A stretch of 64,000 bases of DNA from Brucella pituitosa (GTDB lineage: Bacteria; Pseudomonadota; Alphaproteobacteria; Rhizobiales; Rhizobiaceae): contig NZ_PYSY02000002.1 in the NCBI RefSeq assembly GCF_003049685.1, positions 434,001-498,000 on the forward strand, given 5' to 3'. Below, piece by piece: positions 26,682 to 36,796 of the stretch. Made by a program: the position numbers and the translations under genes. Below the pieces are notes generated by a model. The model saw nothing but the letters and a program-made list of their open reading frames with translations. It was not told the DNA's origin and ran no database searches. Positions within the stretch are counted from its first letter, which is position 1; the number at the start of each line of letters is the position of its first letter.

Positions 26682-27737
26682 TTAGTTGCTTACGCGACGT
26701 CCGTCGGCACCGAAAATATGAATGTCCTTAGCAGACGCACCGATCTTGACAACTTCATCGACGGAGTGTTCCGAACGCCCCTGAACACGGAAGATCAGCG
26801 GCTTGCCATCGGTGAGTGAGCTGTGAATATAGCTCTCCGCACCGACCAATTCGATTGCATCAATGCGCACCTCGGCATTGAAGCCATCAGCTTCCGGTTG
26901 ACCATTTTCTATGATGCGAATGTCTTCCGGACGCACGCCAAAGCTATACTTGTCCGAAGGCAGGGTAACAGCCTTACCCGGCTGCCAGACGTTCTTCTCA
27001 TCGCTTTCAAGCAGGTTCATGGATGGTGAACCAATGAATGTTGCAACGAAGGTCGAGGCTGGCTTTTCATAAAGTTCGATCGGCGTGCCAACCTGTTCGA
27101 TATTGCCAGCGTTGAGAACGACAAGACGGTCTGCCATGGTCATGGCTTCCATCTGGTCGTGGGTCACGTAAACGCTTGTGGTGCCAAGCGAACGCTGCAG
27201 GCGCTTGATTTCGACGCGCATCTGCACCCGGAGCTTGGCGTCGAGGTTAGACAGTGGCTCATCAAAAAGGAATGCAGCCGGTTCACGCACGATAGCGCGC
27301 CCCATGGCAACACGCTGGCGCTGACCGCCTGAAAGCTGGCGTGGCTTGCGATCAAGGAACTGCTCGATTTCAAGCGCCTTCGCAGCCTTCGCGATACGAC
27401 GTTCGATTTCGTCCTTCGGTGTTTTGCGGTTTTTCAGACCGTATGCGAGATTATCGCGCACAGACATATGCGGGTAGAGCGCATAGTTCTGAAACACCAT
27501 TGCGATGTCCCGCTCAGCAGGTTCCACATCGTTAACGACGCGATCGCCAATGGCGATCGTGCCGGAACTGATGCCCTCAAGGCCAGCGATCATGCGCAGA
27601 AGTGTTGACTTACCGCAGCCAGAAGGGCCAACGAGGACGACAAACTCACCGTCCTTGATCTCCAGCGAAACGCCTTTGATGACTTCAATACCGCCGCCAT
27701 AGCTCTTGCGGACATTATCAAGAATGATCTTGCTCAT
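26682..27737 (-). CDS. ugpC: sn-glycerol-3-phosphate ABC transporter ATPase UgpC
   Basis: 351 aa MalK-type ATPase. Walker [10 protein letters not shown], signature [15 protein letters not shown], Walker [17 protein letters not shown], then the H-loop [14 protein letters not shown], and a C-terminal OB-fold regulatory domain containing FGVRPEDI. Its ATG overlaps the ugpE stop by one base (TAATG). The set ugpB-A-E-C is complete and in canonical order, which supports the substrate call. Confidence 0.93.
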   Translation of the reverse strand: MSKIILDNVRKSYGGGIEVIKGVSLEIKDGEFVVLVGPSGCGKSTLLRMIAGLEGISSGTIAIGDRVVNDVEPAERDIAMVFQNYALYPHMSVRDNLAYGLKNRKTPKDEIERRIAKAAKALEIEQFLDRKPRQLSGGQRQRVAMGRAIVREPAAFLFDEPLSNLDAKLRVQMRVEIKRLQRSLGTTSVYVTHDQMEAMTMADRLVVLNAGNIEQVGTPIELYEKPASTFVATFIGSPSMNLLESDEKNVWQPGKAVTLPSDKYSFGVRPEDIRIIENGQPEADGFNAEVRIDAIELVGAESYIHSSLTDGKPLIFRVQGRSEHSVDEVVKIGASAKDIHIFGADGRRVSN

Positions 27738-28600
27738 TATTTTTCCGTTTCAACGAGACCTTTGACGAACCAGCGCTGCATCAATACCACCACGAGGATA
27801 GGCGGTATGATAGCCAGAATGGCCGTTACCATGACGTAGTTCCACGGTGTGGAAGCATCGGCGAAATCCACCATGCGGCGCAGGCCGATGATGATGGTGT
27901 TCATTTTCGCGTCATTGGTGACGAGCAGCGGCCACAAATACTGGGTCCAGCCATAAATGAAGAGAATGACGAAGAGGGCAGCGATATTCGTCTTCGACAG
28001 CGGCAGCAGAATGTCACGCATGAAGCGGAACGGTCCTGCATTATCAATGCGTGCAGCTTCGACCAGTTCACCGGGAATGGTGAGGAAGAACTGACGGAAG
28101 AGGAACGTCGCCGTTGCCGATGCCATAAGTGGCAGTGTCAGGCCTGCATAGGTATCGATCATACCGAGATCGACGATGACCTTATAGGTCGGCAGGATAC
28201 GCACTTCGACGGGCAGCATAAGCGTGACGAAGATCATCCAGAAGAAGAACATGCGGAACGGAAAGCGAAAGAACACAATCGCAAACGCCGACATGAAGGA
28301 AATGATGATCTTACCGACCGCAATCAGCATTGCCACTACAAACGAATTCCACAGAAGCCGTTCGAGGCTGACGCCGACCACACGCTCGACGCCACCGAAA
28401 ATGGCGTCGCCATAGTTTTCCATCATGTGCCCACCGGGCACAAGCTGGATTGGCGGACGAATGATATCGCCAGAGGTCAGTGTCGAAGCGACGAAGGTAT
28501 AATAAATCGGAAAGGCAACAACGATGATCCCGATGATCAGGATCAGATGGCCTAACAGATTTGAGACTGGGCGTTTTTCAATCATGGTCGCCTCACTCAC
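27737..28600 (-). CDS. ugpE: sn-glycerol-3-phosphate ABC transporter permease UgpE
   Basis: 287 aa MalG-type permease with six membrane helices. [26 protein letters not shown] is the EAA loop that docks on Ugp[25 protein letters not shown] is a periplasmic segment typical of UgpE. The ATG overlaps the ugpA stop by 4 bases (ATGA), so translation is coupled. Confidence 0.93.
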   Translation of the reverse strand: MSEATMIEKRPVSNLLGHLILIIGIIVVAFPIYYTFVASTLTSGDIIRPPIQLVPGGHMMENYGDAIFGGVERVVGVSLERLLWNSFVVAMLIAVGKIIISFMSAFAIVFFRFPFRMFFFWMIFVTLMLPVEVRILPTYKVIVDLGMIDTYAGLTLPLMASATATFLFRQFFLTIPGELVEAARIDNAGPFRFMRDILLPLSKTNIAALFVILFIYGWTQYLWPLLVTNDAKMNTIIIGLRRMVDFADASTPWNYVMVTAILAIIPPILVVVLMQRWFVKGLVETEK

Positions 28601-29478
28601 GAATAATGCACGCGCTTCTCAATGAAGCGGAACTGGAATGCGGTCAGGGCGATTACGATAATCATCAGAATAACCGACTGCGCCGAGGAGGAGCCGAGGT
28701 TAAGATTGACGAAGCCGTCGTTATAAACCTTGTAGACCAGGGTTTCGGTGGCTTTGGCAGGACCACCGCCAGTGACGGCATGGATGATGCCGAATGTATC
28801 GAAGAAGGCATAAACCGTGTTGACCACCAGCAGGAAGAACGTTGTTGGTGCCAATAGCGGGAATACAATCGACCAGAAACGCCGCGCGCCGCGCGCACCG
28901 TCAATGGCTGCCGCTTCGATAAGTGATTTCGGGATTGCCTGAAGGCCCGCGACAAAGAACAGGAAGTTATAGGAAATCTGTTTCCATGCCGCTGCACCCA
29001 CAATCATGGCCATCGCCTGATTGCCGTTGAGCAGTGGATCCCAGGCAAAGCCGCTGCTGCGCAGCAAATATGCAAGTGTCCCCATGGCGGGATTGAACAT
29101 GAACAGCCACAGCATACCAGCGACAGCCGGTGCCACGGCGTAAGGCCAGATCAGCAACGTACGATAAAATGTCTTGCCGCGAATGACACGGTCGGCGGCC
29201 GTTGCAAGCAATAATGCTGCGCCCATGGCTACAAAAGCGGTCAAAAGATTGAAGACAATCGTAACCTGAACAGAATGCAGGTAATTGGGGTCGGCCAGCA
29301 CGTTCGTAAAATTGGCGAGCCCAACGAATGTAGATTTCAATCCAAATGCGTCTTCGCGCATGAAGGACTGGTAAATTGCCTGACTTGCTGGCCAGAAGAA
29401 GAAGATCACAGTCAATATGATCTGCGGGGCCAGCAGGAAGTAGGGTAAGATCTTGTTTGGAAACGTGACTTTCTGCAC
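28597..29478 (-). CDS. ugpA: sn-glycerol-3-phosphate ABC transporter permease UgpA
   Basis: 293 aa MalF-type permease with six helices. [25 protein letters not shown] is the EAA loop. I chose the GTG at 29478, giving the N-terminus [19 protein letters not shown], because AAGGAAA lies about 7 bases upstream; a longer frame adds 11 residues without a ribosome site. It forms the heterodimeric channel with UgpE and lies 72 bp after ugpB. Confidence 0.93.
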   Translation of the reverse strand: MQKVTFPNKILPYFLLAPQIILTVIFFFWPASQAIYQSFMREDAFGLKSTFVGLANFTNVLADPNYLHSVQVTIVFNLLTAFVAMGAALLLATAADRVIRGKTFYRTLLIWPYAVAPAVAGMLWLFMFNPAMGTLAYLLRSSGFAWDPLLNGNQAMAMIVGAAAWKQISYNFLFFVAGLQAIPKSLIEAAAIDGARGARRFWSIVFPLLAPTTFFLLVVNTVYAFFDTFGIIHAVTGGGPAKATETLVYKVYNDGFVNLNLGSSSAQSVILMIIVIALTAFQFRFIEKRVHYS

Positions 29479-29550
29479 GGGAAGTTTCCTTGCGGATAGC
29501 AATGCCGCCAACCCCTTGTGTGGGCAGGCGGCACGCTCTAGTTCATCAGA

Positions 29551-30852
29551 TTATTGTGCTGCTGCAATCGCTGCGTTTGCGCGTTTTACGGCGTTATCAA
29601 GCGCAGTCTTTGCATCCTGCTTACCACCGAGCATGGCCTCGAATTCCTCATTGAGGATGTCGCGAACCTGCGGCAGATTGACGAGGCGAACACCCTTGGA
29701 GTTTTCCGTTGGAGCCTTGCCCATCATCTGAAGGATTGGTGTTTCACGGCCCGGATTCTTTTCATAGAAATCCGAGTTCTTCGTTGCTTCATAAGCAGCC
29801 ATCGTCACAGGCAGATAGCCGGACTTTTCATGCAGCTTCTGCTGAATCTTGGTCTGCGAAAGGAAGTTGAAGAACTGCGCAATGCCTTTGTACTGGTCAT
29901 CGCTGAGGCCAGCAAAGACCCAAAGGCTGGCGCCACCCGGGATGGTGTTCTGTGGACCATGACCTTCATAGTAAGGAAGCTGGCCAATGCCGTAATTCAT
30001 GCCCGACTTGACGACATCGCCAAGGCCGCCCGAAGATTCCGTCAGCATCGCGCATTCGCCGGAAGTGAAAAGCTGCTTTGCTTCAGATGTACGGCCGCCG
30101 TAACGGAAGGTACCATCCTTGGCGAGGTCAGCAATAGCCTGGAAGTGCTCAACGAAAAGAGGTTCGTTGATCTTGAGTTCGACATTGGTGCCGCCGAGGC
30201 CGTTTTCATTGGTGCCGTAGGAAACGTTGTTCCAGGCAGCAAAATTTTCGGTCTGAATCCAGGTGAGCCAGGTCGAAGTGAAGCCACAGGCAGATGCGCC
30301 GCTCGACTTGATCTTCTTGGCTGCTTCAAAAACTTCTGGCCAGGTCTTTGGCGGGTTGTTTTCGTCGAGACCAGCCTTCTTGAAAGCGTCCTTGTTATAA
30401 TAAAGGATTGGCGAAGACGAATTGTACGGGAAGGACAGCATAGTGCCGTCTGGTTTCGAGTAATAAGCAACAATGCCTGGCAGGTACTGCGACTTGTCGA
30501 ACTTGAAGCCACCGTTTTCGAGCACTTCAGCAGCAGGAACCATCGCACCTTCAGCGGCCATCATGACACCGCTCCCGGCATCGAAAACCTGAATGATTGC
30601 TGGCGGCTGTTTCGAACGGAATGCGGCGATGCCCGCATTCAACGTTTCAGGGTAGCTGCCCTTATAGACCGGAACGATCTTGTATTCGCTCTGGCTTTCA
30701 TTGAACTCTTTGGAGAGCTCATTGACCATTTCGTTGTTGGCACCGGTCATGCCGTGCCACCAACTGAGCTCCGTCTGTGCGAAAGCCTGCGAACCAATGG
30801 TGAGGGCGAGGGCGCCAGTCAGCGCCGAAGTCGTGATCAGACGGGTAAGCAT
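29551..30852 (-). CDS. ugpB: sn-glycerol-3-phosphate-binding protein UgpB
   Basis: 433 aa periplasmic binding protein (family 1). The signal peptide ends SQAFAQ, and the mature start TELSWWHGMTGANNEMVNEL is characteristic of UgpB. Later PGGASLWVF and TSGECAMLTESSGGLGD fit the family. The ATG at 30852 is fixed by GAGGAGG 6-7 bases upstream; a longer frame runs through that site. It is the first gene of ugpBAEC and has a PhoB-like direct-repeat box upstream, fitting phosphate-starvation control. Confidence 0.93.
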   Translation of the reverse strand: MLTRLITTSALTGALALTIGSQAFAQTELSWWHGMTGANNEMVNELSKEFNESQSEYKIVPVYKGSYPETLNAGIAAFRSKQPPAIIQVFDAGSGVMMAAEGAMVPAAEVLENGGFKFDKSQYLPGIVAYYSKPDGTMLSFPYNSSSPILYYNKDAFKKAGLDENNPPKTWPEVFEAAKKIKSSGASACGFTSTWLTWIQTENFAAWNNVSYGTNENGLGGTNVELKINEPLFVEHFQAIADLAKDGTFRYGGRTSEAKQLFTSGECAMLTESSGGLGDVVKSGMNYGIGQLPYYEGHGPQNTIPGGASLWVFAGLSDDQYKGIAQFFNFLSQTKIQQKLHEKSGYLPVTMAAYEATKNSDFYEKNPGRETPILQMMGKAPTENSKGVRLVNLPQVRDILNEEFEAMLGGKQDAKTALDNAVKRANAAIAAAQ

Positions 30853-30932
30853 ATTTCCTCCTCGGAAATGAGGTTGCGTTAACATCAAGAGTGGAATCCT
30901 CCGCTCGGGGTGCCGGAACCTGCATTATTGTT

Positions 30933-30961
30933 ATTACACTTATATGACTGCAATTTCACTG
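30933..30961 (-). promoter_or_regulatory. PhoB box upstream of ugpB
   Basis: On the minus strand three 7-base units, CAGTGAA, CAGTCAT and GTGTAAT, are spaced by exactly four bases, giving the 11-bp register of Pho boxes (consensus CTGTCAT). The array lies 81-109 bp before the ugpB start. The central unit matches best. PhoB regulation of ugp is known in other proteobacteria; here it is inferred. Confidence 0.6.
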
Positions 30962-31316
30962 GATCAACTTCCAGATGGCTATAATAGAATAAAACCGAAA
31001 ATGTTAATGGTTAAAAGGAAAAAAAGCGAAAAAGAATCTATAATATTGGGGAGAAGATGTGGATAGTTTTCTAATCCATCTCTTTATCTTAACAACAACA
31101 GCTCTCGACCCTGTAGCCGCCTTACAAACTATCTCCGCATTTGTTCCGTGCTCCTTAGAATTGGATGACCTTTTTGCTCCCATTAAGAGTGCGGTATAAA
31201 ATTCAGTAAACTCAGGGGCTTGCGTGACCACAAGAATCTCAATTATGTGGTTGCTAACCTTTGAGGGTTGCCGTTGAGTGTGCTCGACATATAGTCAATC
31301 CTTACAATCATACATT
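30962..31316. other. 355-bp non-coding stretch upstream of the ugp promoter
   Basis: AT-rich DNA with no supported gene; the longest frame (minus strand, 75 codons) has no convincing ribosome site or family pattern. It lies between the ugpB promoter and repeat copy 4. Confidence 0.4.
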
Positions 31317-31415
31317 AGTGCGCCGTGCGTCATTTCGGACGCACAAAGGACGCTCTAAACTATTGAATCTACGCATCGGCCGAAAAAATCGATTCCGATT
31401 TTGGAGGCCGATGCC
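31317..31415. repeat. Dispersed palindromic element, copy 4 (divergent)
   Basis: Starts TAGTGCGCCGTGCGTC...GACGCACAAAGGACGCTCTAAA, related in layout to copies 3 and 7 (GCGCCGNGCG, GGNCGCTCTAA). A second stem, GCATCGGCC against GGCCGATGC with an inner AT-rich stem, follows at 31373-31414. Confidence 0.6.
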
Positions 31416-31475
31416 GCAGAGTAATTGCATATATGGAGCAGGTTGCTGTTCCGAAAACCGCATGACGGAGTTTTT

Positions 31476-32984
31476 ATGCCCAATCGCACTGACTGGAATG
31501 CAGCCTCATTGTCTGCAAAGTTTTATTCCAGAATCTGGGGCAAGAATGAACCTGGTGGCGTTATTATCGGGTTCGATCCGCAAGGCGTTAAGTTTGCTTA
31601 TGCAGGTGGCCTGGAAAGTCTCGCGACTAGGGTTCCTTTCACAGCCAACACCGTTGTCCGCTACGCATCTATAACCAAGCATATCTTCTGCACCATGGCA
31701 TTGCGTCATGCAGATGTGATCGACCTCAACGATAGGCTTGGCGATCATCTGCCAGAGTTGCAGAGCCCCTTGGCTGACGTTTCTATCGGTCGTGCGCTTG
31801 ATATGACGTCGGGCTTGCCGGATGTGCGCGAATGCCTGACTCTGCTGGGATTGTCCGTCTATACAAATACCAATGCGGAAAGCCTTTTAGAGTTTCTTTC
31901 AACAATGAACCGGCTGAACTTCAATGCCGGTAGCGAAATTTCCTATTCCAATACGGGGTATAGGCTCGTTGAGGCAGCATTTGAACGTAAAGGGCTGTTT
32001 TTTAAGGATTTTGTTAAATCAGAAATCAGCGACCTGCTCGACACATCGATTGAAGTCCCGGACATTTGGGCCGACCCCGTCAAAGGACTTGCACCGGGCT
32101 ATTGGAAGTCTGGAGACAAATGGCAGGAAAGCACGGCTGGCCTTCAACTTTCCGCGTCAGGCAGTCTGGCAGGCAGTGGAATGGTGCTCACAAAATGGGC
32201 GCAGGCTCTCCTTGAAGACAAGGGGCCGTTTAACGGTCTGCTTTCGCGACTTTCAGCTGAACGTTTCCTCAATGACGGACGACCAACCGGCTACGGCCTT
32301 GGTTTGCGTTGGAATGAAATTAGCGGCGCACGCTTCATTGGTCATGGTGGATCGCATCCGGGTTATAAAAGCTATTTTCTGCTCGACCCTGCGGAGAAAA
32401 CCGGAATCATAGTTGTGAGCAATCGCGAAGACGCTGATGCTTACAAAATTGCGCGCGACTGCATGGCCGCACTCAATGAATTGGATCTGCCTGATACCAG
32501 CTGCACCATTCCGGACGGAATATATGTAACTGAAACAGGGCCGTTCTGGATTGAGATGCAGGAAGGTGTCGCTAATTATCTTGGTGCTGAAGATCGTCTC
32601 TACGATATAGGCGATGGCTGGTTCTCTTCTCTATCTCCGTCATCGCCAATGACGTTGCGCTGGACTGGCGATGCGCTGCAAGGCGAAATCGGTCATGTAG
32701 AGCGCGAATTGAAATCTGTAGCCGCTCGCCCCGCAGGTAAAGAGTTTGATGGCCAGTGGACTGCACCACTTTATGGAGCCTCCTTCACTATCGACAATGG
32801 CCATATCATCATGGGAATTGGTCCAACGCGACAGGTCATGCCATTGGAGGATCTCGGACATGGCCGAGCGCTGTTCACATTGCGCGATGGGCCATGGAGC
32901 AAGCGCATCTGTATCCATATGCTCGATGAAGATCGTCTCGAACTGGTACTTAACCGCAGCCGCATGATTGAATATCAGCGTTGA
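31476..32984 (+). CDS. Serine hydrolase, D-aminopeptidase (DAP)-like, beta-lactamase fold
   Basis: 502 aa penicillin-recognising hydrolase. The class C triad is visible: Ser65-x-x-Lys68 in ASITKHI, Tyr-x-Asn in SYSNTGY near residue 158, and HGGSHPGY in place of KTG near residue 285. The last about 150 residues form beta-rich regions like the two C-terminal barrels of Ochrobactrum D-aminopeptidase, and total length is close to that enzyme (about 520 aa). No signal peptide, so it is cytoplasmic as DAP is. GACGGAG precedes the ATG by 5 bases. It could cleave N-terminal D-residues or another D-peptide or ester. Confidence 0.78.
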   Translation: MPNRTDWNAASLSAKFYSRIWGKNEPGGVIIGFDPQGVKFAYAGGLESLATRVPFTANTVVRYASITKHIFCTMALRHADVIDLNDRLGDHLPELQSPLADVSIGRALDMTSGLPDVRECLTLLGLSVYTNTNAESLLEFLSTMNRLNFNAGSEISYSNTGYRLVEAAFERKGLFFKDFVKSEISDLLDTSIEVPDIWADPVKGLAPGYWKSGDKWQESTAGLQLSASGSLAGSGMVLTKWAQALLEDKGPFNGLLSRLSAERFLNDGRPTGYGLGLRWNEISGARFIGHGGSHPGYKSYFLLDPAEKTGIIVVSNREDADAYKIARDCMAALNELDLPDTSCTIPDGIYVTETGPFWIEMQEGVANYLGAEDRLYDIGDGWFSSLSPSSPMTLRWTGDALQGEIGHVERELKSVAARPAGKEFDGQWTAPLYGASFTIDNGHIIMGIGPTRQVMPLEDLGHGRALFTLRDGPWSKRICIHMLDEDRLELVLNRSRMIEYQR

Positions 32985-32987
32985 AAG

Positions 32988-33060
32988 CGCTCTAAATATT
33001 TGTTTTAACGCGCAGCTTTGTCCGAAAACCGTTTTGCATTGGACAATGCGAAAAAACGGA
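32988..33060. repeat. Dispersed palindromic element, copy 5 (partial)
   Basis: AGCGCTCTAAATATTTGTTTTAACGCGCA... is the reverse complement of the end of copy 1 (10060-10078 region) and shares the TCCGAAAACCGTTTTGC core. It follows the D-aminopeptidase-like gene after three bases but does not supply its stop. Confidence 0.75.
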
Positions 33061-33157
33061 TAGTTACAGCAGTTCCAACGACTCAGTCTTAACTGGAACC
33101 GCTGTATGTTATTTTCGGGAAATTGATTCCGAAAATGATTTTGAAGGGAGTGAGCCA

Positions 33158-34849
33158 ATGCTTGAACAGATGATCGATCAGGGTGCTGGTCGCGAACCTG
33201 CCGATATCGTGCTGAAAGGTGGCCGCTTCTTTGATCTTGTAACCGGTGAACTGGTTGAAAGCGACATTGCGATCAGCGGTGACCGCATCGTGGGCACCTT
33301 TGGGAGCTATCAGGGCAAACAGGAAATAGATATTTCGGGACGCATCGTCGTACCGGGTTTTATAGATACGCATTTGCATATCGAGTCCTCACATATCACG
33401 CCGCATGAGTTCGACCGTTGTGTATTGCCGCAAGGTGTAACCACTGTCGTCTGTGATCCACATGAAATTGCTAATGTGCTGGGTGCGGAAGGCCTGCAAT
33501 ATTTTCTCGATAGTTCGCTTGAAACCATCATGGATATTCGCGTTCAGCTCTCGAGCTGCGTACCGGCAACACATATGGAAACCTCGGGTGCAGAACTTCT
33601 GATCAACGATCTGCTGCCTTTTGCCGATCATCCCAAGGTCATTGGACTGGCCGAATTCATGAATTTTCCAGGCGTTCTCTCCAAAGATCCCGAATGCATG
33701 GCGAAGCTCAAAGCATTTCAGGGACGCCATATCGATGGTCACGCGCCACTTCTGCGTGGGCTTGATCTGAATGGTTATATTGCTGCCGGTATTCGCACCG
33801 AACACGAGGCGACAAGTGCTGAGGAAGCACTTGAGAAGATGCGCAAGGGGATGCATGTGCTCGTGCGTGAGGGCTCAGTGTCGAAAGACCTTCATGCATT
33901 GATGCCGATTATTACCGAGCGCCATTCGCAGTTTCTCGCGCTCTGTACCGACGATAGAAATCCTCTCGATATCGCCGATCAGGGACATCTTGATTATCTC
34001 ATCCGCACGGCCATTGCCGGAGGTGTTGAGCCCCTTGCTATCTATCGCGCAGCCAGTGTTTCAGCAGCGCGTGCATTTGGCATGTTTGATCGCGGACTGG
34101 TCGCGCCGGGAAAACGCGCTGATCTCGTGATCGTTGACAGCCTCGAAGGTTGTCATGCCGAAATCGTGCTTTCGGCGGGCAGGGTGGTTTCCGAAGAACT
34201 GTTTTCGCGTCGCAACCCGATTGCAGAAGTCGGACGCAACAGTGTGAAAGCACCGACAGTCAGTGCGTCAAACTTCAGGTCGCAATCCAATAGCGGCAAG
34301 ACGCGTGCAATCGGCATCATTCCGGGCAAAATCATCACCGAAAGTCTCGAATTTGACCTGAAGGTGGGACCACACGGCGTTGAACCCGATCTTGAGCGCG
34401 ACGTTGTCAAAATCGCAGTCGTCGAGCGGCATGGAAAAAATGGCAATATCGCCACAGGTTTCGTCCATGGATTTGGTTTGAAAGCGGGCGCAATTGCTTC
34501 AACTGTCAGTCACGACAGCCACAATATCTGCGTTGTCGGTGTCTCGGATGAAGATATCGCTGCTGCCGCCAACCGCTTGGGTGAAATTGAAGGTGGCTTT
34601 GTCGTTGTGCGCGATGGCAAAGTGCTCGCAGAAATGCCTTTGCCGATTGCCGGACTGATGAGCATTGAACCTTATGAAACAGTCCGAGAGCAGCTTCGCG
34701 AGCTTCGCCATGCAGCCGAAGAGCTTGGCTCAATTCTTGAAGAGCCATTCCTTCAGCTGGCTTTTGTTGCGTTGCCAGTTATCCCACATCTGAAGATCAC
34801 AGATCGCGGACTAGTCGATGTCGATAAATTCGAGTTTGTTGGAAACTAG
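33158..34849 (+). CDS. ade: Adenine deaminase
   Basis: 563 aa amidohydrolase converting adenine to hypoxanthine and ammonia. [15 protein letters not shown] is the metal site, [21 protein letters not shown] and [26 protein letters not shown] are strongly diagnostic of Ade, and [22 protein letters not shown] carries the catalytic Asp. The C-terminal Ade domain contains [20 protein letters not shown]. Length matches the family. AAGGGAG lies upstream of the ATG. The stop TAG is formed by the end of a dispersed repeat. It fits with the purine permease and deaminase at 18-20 kb. Confidence 0.95.
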   Translation: MLEQMIDQGAGREPADIVLKGGRFFDLVTGELVESDIAISGDRIVGTFGSYQGKQEIDISGRIVVPGFIDTHLHIESSHITPHEFDRCVLPQGVTTVVCDPHEIANVLGAEGLQYFLDSSLETIMDIRVQLSSCVPATHMETSGAELLINDLLPFADHPKVIGLAEFMNFPGVLSKDPECMAKLKAFQGRHIDGHAPLLRGLDLNGYIAAGIRTEHEATSAEEALEKMRKGMHVLVREGSVSKDLHALMPIITERHSQFLALCTDDRNPLDIADQGHLDYLIRTAIAGGVEPLAIYRAASVSAARAFGMFDRGLVAPGKRADLVIVDSLEGCHAEIVLSAGRVVSEELFSRRNPIAEVGRNSVKAPTVSASNFRSQSNSGKTRAIGIIPGKIITESLEFDLKVGPHGVEPDLERDVVKIAVVERHGKNGNIATGFVHGFGLKAGAIASTVSHDSHNICVVGVSDEDIAAAANRLGEIEGGFVVVRDGKVLAEMPLPIAGLMSIEPYETVREQLRELRHAAEELGSILEEPFLQLAFVALPVIPHLKITDRGLVDVDKFEFVGN

Positions 34850-34952
34850 AGCATTTCCAGCAAAAGTGCGAAGCGGTTTTGCGTCGGATAATGCGAAAAA
34901 ACAAAGAGATAGAGCATTTCCAATGATTCAAGAAAAACAGGAAATGCTCTAA
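34847..34952. repeat. Dispersed palindromic element, copy 6
   Basis: 106 bp bounded by TAGAGCATTTCC and GGAAATGCTCTA, with an internal GCGAAGCGGTTTTGCGTCGG segment. It is close to the reverse complement of copy 2. Its first TAG is the adenine deaminase stop codon. Confidence 0.87.
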
Positions 34953-34957
34953 TAAAA

Positions 34958-35386
34958 TCAGCGATCAATTCGCGTAGAAAGAATGATCGAGGACATGGTG
35001 CGCTCAACACCTTCGAGCGCACCAATCTTATCCAGAACAACATCCAGTTCCTGTATCGACGGCGCTTCGACCACAACAATCATATCGAAATGGCCGCTGA
35101 CTGAGTGCAGCGTGCGAACCGCCATGATGCTGCGCAGTGCGGTTTCAACCTTTGGTGCAAATTTCGGTAGTGCTGTCACCAGCACATGCGCACGCACCAG
35201 ATCACGCTCAAATTCCGGAGCGATTCGAACGGTATAGCCTTCGATTACACCCCGCTTTTCCAGCTTTTCCAGCCTGCTTTGTACAGTCGTGCGTGACACG
35301 CCGAGCCTTCTTGCAAGGTCGGCTGTGGAGGCACGGGCGTTTTCACGCAACAGGGCGATAAGGGCAAGATCAGCATTTGTCGTCAT
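34958..35386 (-). CDS. Lrp/AsnC family regulator
   Basis: 142 aa regulator. Residues about 5-50 form the HTH (LIALLRENARASTADLARRLGVSRTTVQSRLEKLEKRGVIEGY) and residues about 65-140 the RAM/AsnC ligand domain (HSVSGHFDMIVVVEAPSIQELD). I prefer ATG 35386, the usual Lrp length; a frame 10 codons longer runs into the promoter palindrome. It is divergent from the lysine dehydrogenase-like gene and probably controls it, with lysine as effector. A palindrome immediately upstream may be its own operator. Confidence 0.9.
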   Translation of the reverse strand: MTTNADLALIALLRENARASTADLARRLGVSRTTVQSRLEKLEKRGVIEGYTVRIAPEFERDLVRAHVLVTALPKFAPKVETALRSIMAVRTLHSVSGHFDMIVVVEAPSIQELDVVLDKIGALEGVERTMSSIILSTRIDR

Positions 35387-35387
35387 A

Positions 35388-35400
35388 ATGCATATTGCAT
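35388..35400. promoter_or_regulatory. Candidate Lrp-type operator
   Basis: ATGCA-TAT-TGCAT is a perfect 5-bp inverted repeat directly upstream of the lrp-like ATG, followed within a few bases by a related GTCATATTGCAC half. Such AT-centred short palindromes suit Lrp/AsnC proteins and autoregulation. Confidence 0.45.
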
Positions 35401-35526
35401 ACGTCATATTGCACAAACAAACAACGTGAAATCGTCAGTTTAAATACTTCTTTTCGCCGAAATTTGTGCGATTCTTTGGGAATTGAAATTGCATTACCCA
35501 ACATGCCTTGATTAAGGGGAAAACAC

Positions 35527-36630
35527 ATGAAAGAGATCGTTGTTGTAGGCGCGGGCAAAATCGGCGCGACCATTGCCGATCTTCTGGCTTCGACTGGTGA
35601 TTATGCTGTAACGGTTGTTGACCGTTCGCAGACACAGCTCGATGCGTTAGACACTGGTGCAGAGGTCAAGACTCAGGCTCTCGACATCGCAGACGCCAAG
35701 GCTCTTGAAGCAGTTCTTACCGGTAAGTTTGCAGTTCTGAGCGCTGCACCATTCCAGCTGACCACGCTCATTGCAGAAGCAGCTGCGAAGACCGGCGTTC
35801 ATTACCTCGACCTCACCGAAGACGTTGCCAGCACCAAGCGCGTCATGGAACTGGCGCAGGACGCAAATACCGCGTTCATTCCACAGTGTGGTCTGGCTCC
35901 GGGCTTCATCTCGATCGTTGCTTACGATCTCGCAAAGCGCTTCGACACGCTTGAAAACGTGCGCATGCGCGTTGGCGCTCTGCCAGAATTCCCGTCCAAT
36001 GCTCTTAATTACAACCTGACCTGGAGCACCGACGGCCTAATCAACGAATATATCGAGCCATGCGAAGCCATCGTAAACGGCCAGCTGACCAAGGTGCCAG
36101 CACTTGAAGAGCGTGAAGAGTTCTCGCTCGACGGCGTGACCTACGAAGCTTTCAACACGTCGGGCGGCCTCGGCACGCTTTGCGATACGCTTGAAGGCAA
36201 GGTTCGCACGCTCAACTACCGCACGATCCGTTATCCGGGCCACGTTGCGCTCATGAAGGCGCTGCTCAACGATCTCGGTCTTCGTCATCGCCGTGAAGTG
36301 CTCAAGGACATTTTCGAAAATGCTCTGCCAAGCACGCTGCAGGACGTTATCGTGATTTTCGTAACCGTTTCCGGCACAAAGAACGGCCGTCTGGTTCAGG
36401 AAACCTACGCGAACAAGGTTTATGCCAATCAGGTTGGCAAGATCGTTCGCTCGGGCATCCAGATTACGACCGCTTCAGCCATCTGCGCCGTGCTCGACAT
36501 GCTGGCCAAGGGCGAAATTGCACAGAAGGGCTTCGTTCGTCAGGAAGACATTACGCTTGATGCATTCCTCGCAAACCGCTTCGGCAAAGCCTATGCACAA
36601 GACGATCATTCGACGCGTCTCGTTGCCTGA
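35527..36630 (+). CDS. Saccharopine dehydrogenase-family enzyme, probable L-lysine 6-dehydrogenase
   Basis: 367 aa NAD(P)-dependent oxidoreductase. The N-terminal Rossmann motif is VVVGAGKIGATIADLLA with VTVVDRS after it; CGLAPGFISIVAYDLAK and RTLNYRTIRYPGHVALMKALL are the family's catalytic-domain motifs. The size suits lysine 6-dehydrogenase (lysine to allysine), not the longer saccharopine dehydrogenase. A good GGGGAAAACAC leader precedes the ATG. The divergent Lrp gene and two downstream basic-amino-acid-type binding proteins support a role in lysine catabolism. Confidence 0.8.
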   Translation: MKEIVVVGAGKIGATIADLLASTGDYAVTVVDRSQTQLDALDTGAEVKTQALDIADAKALEAVLTGKFAVLSAAPFQLTTLIAEAAAKTGVHYLDLTEDVASTKRVMELAQDANTAFIPQCGLAPGFISIVAYDLAKRFDTLENVRMRVGALPEFPSNALNYNLTWSTDGLINEYIEPCEAIVNGQLTKVPALEEREEFSLDGVTYEAFNTSGGLGTLCDTLEGKVRTLNYRTIRYPGHVALMKALLNDLGLRHRREVLKDIFENALPSTLQDVIVIFVTVSGTKNGRLVQETYANKVYANQVGKIVRSGIQITTASAICAVLDMLAKGEIAQKGFVRQEDITLDAFLANRFGKAYAQDDHSTRLVA

Positions 36631-36652
36631 AAGCACCGTTGAGGCCATATCA

Positions 36653-36686
36653 GACCCGTTGCGTTAAACACGCAGCGGGTCATTTT
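36653..36686 (+). terminator. Terminator after lysine dehydrogenase-like gene
   Basis: GACCCG-T-TGCG and CGCA-G-CGGGTC form an 11-bp stem with one G-T pair, followed by ATTTT. Confidence 0.8.
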
Positions 36687-36796
36687 GCGTTCAGTCAATG
36701 ACACCAAAGTTGCGATTGAATTTGTTCGGCTTTACGGGCAATCCGAACTGAGGACTTCATAAAAAGCCCGTAACAAACAAGTGGAATAGGGAAGCG

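Noticed and set aside
31004..31231. 75-codon minus-strand frame upstream of ugp
   Set aside because: No ribosome site and no protein family; the DNA is AT-rich and probably non-coding.
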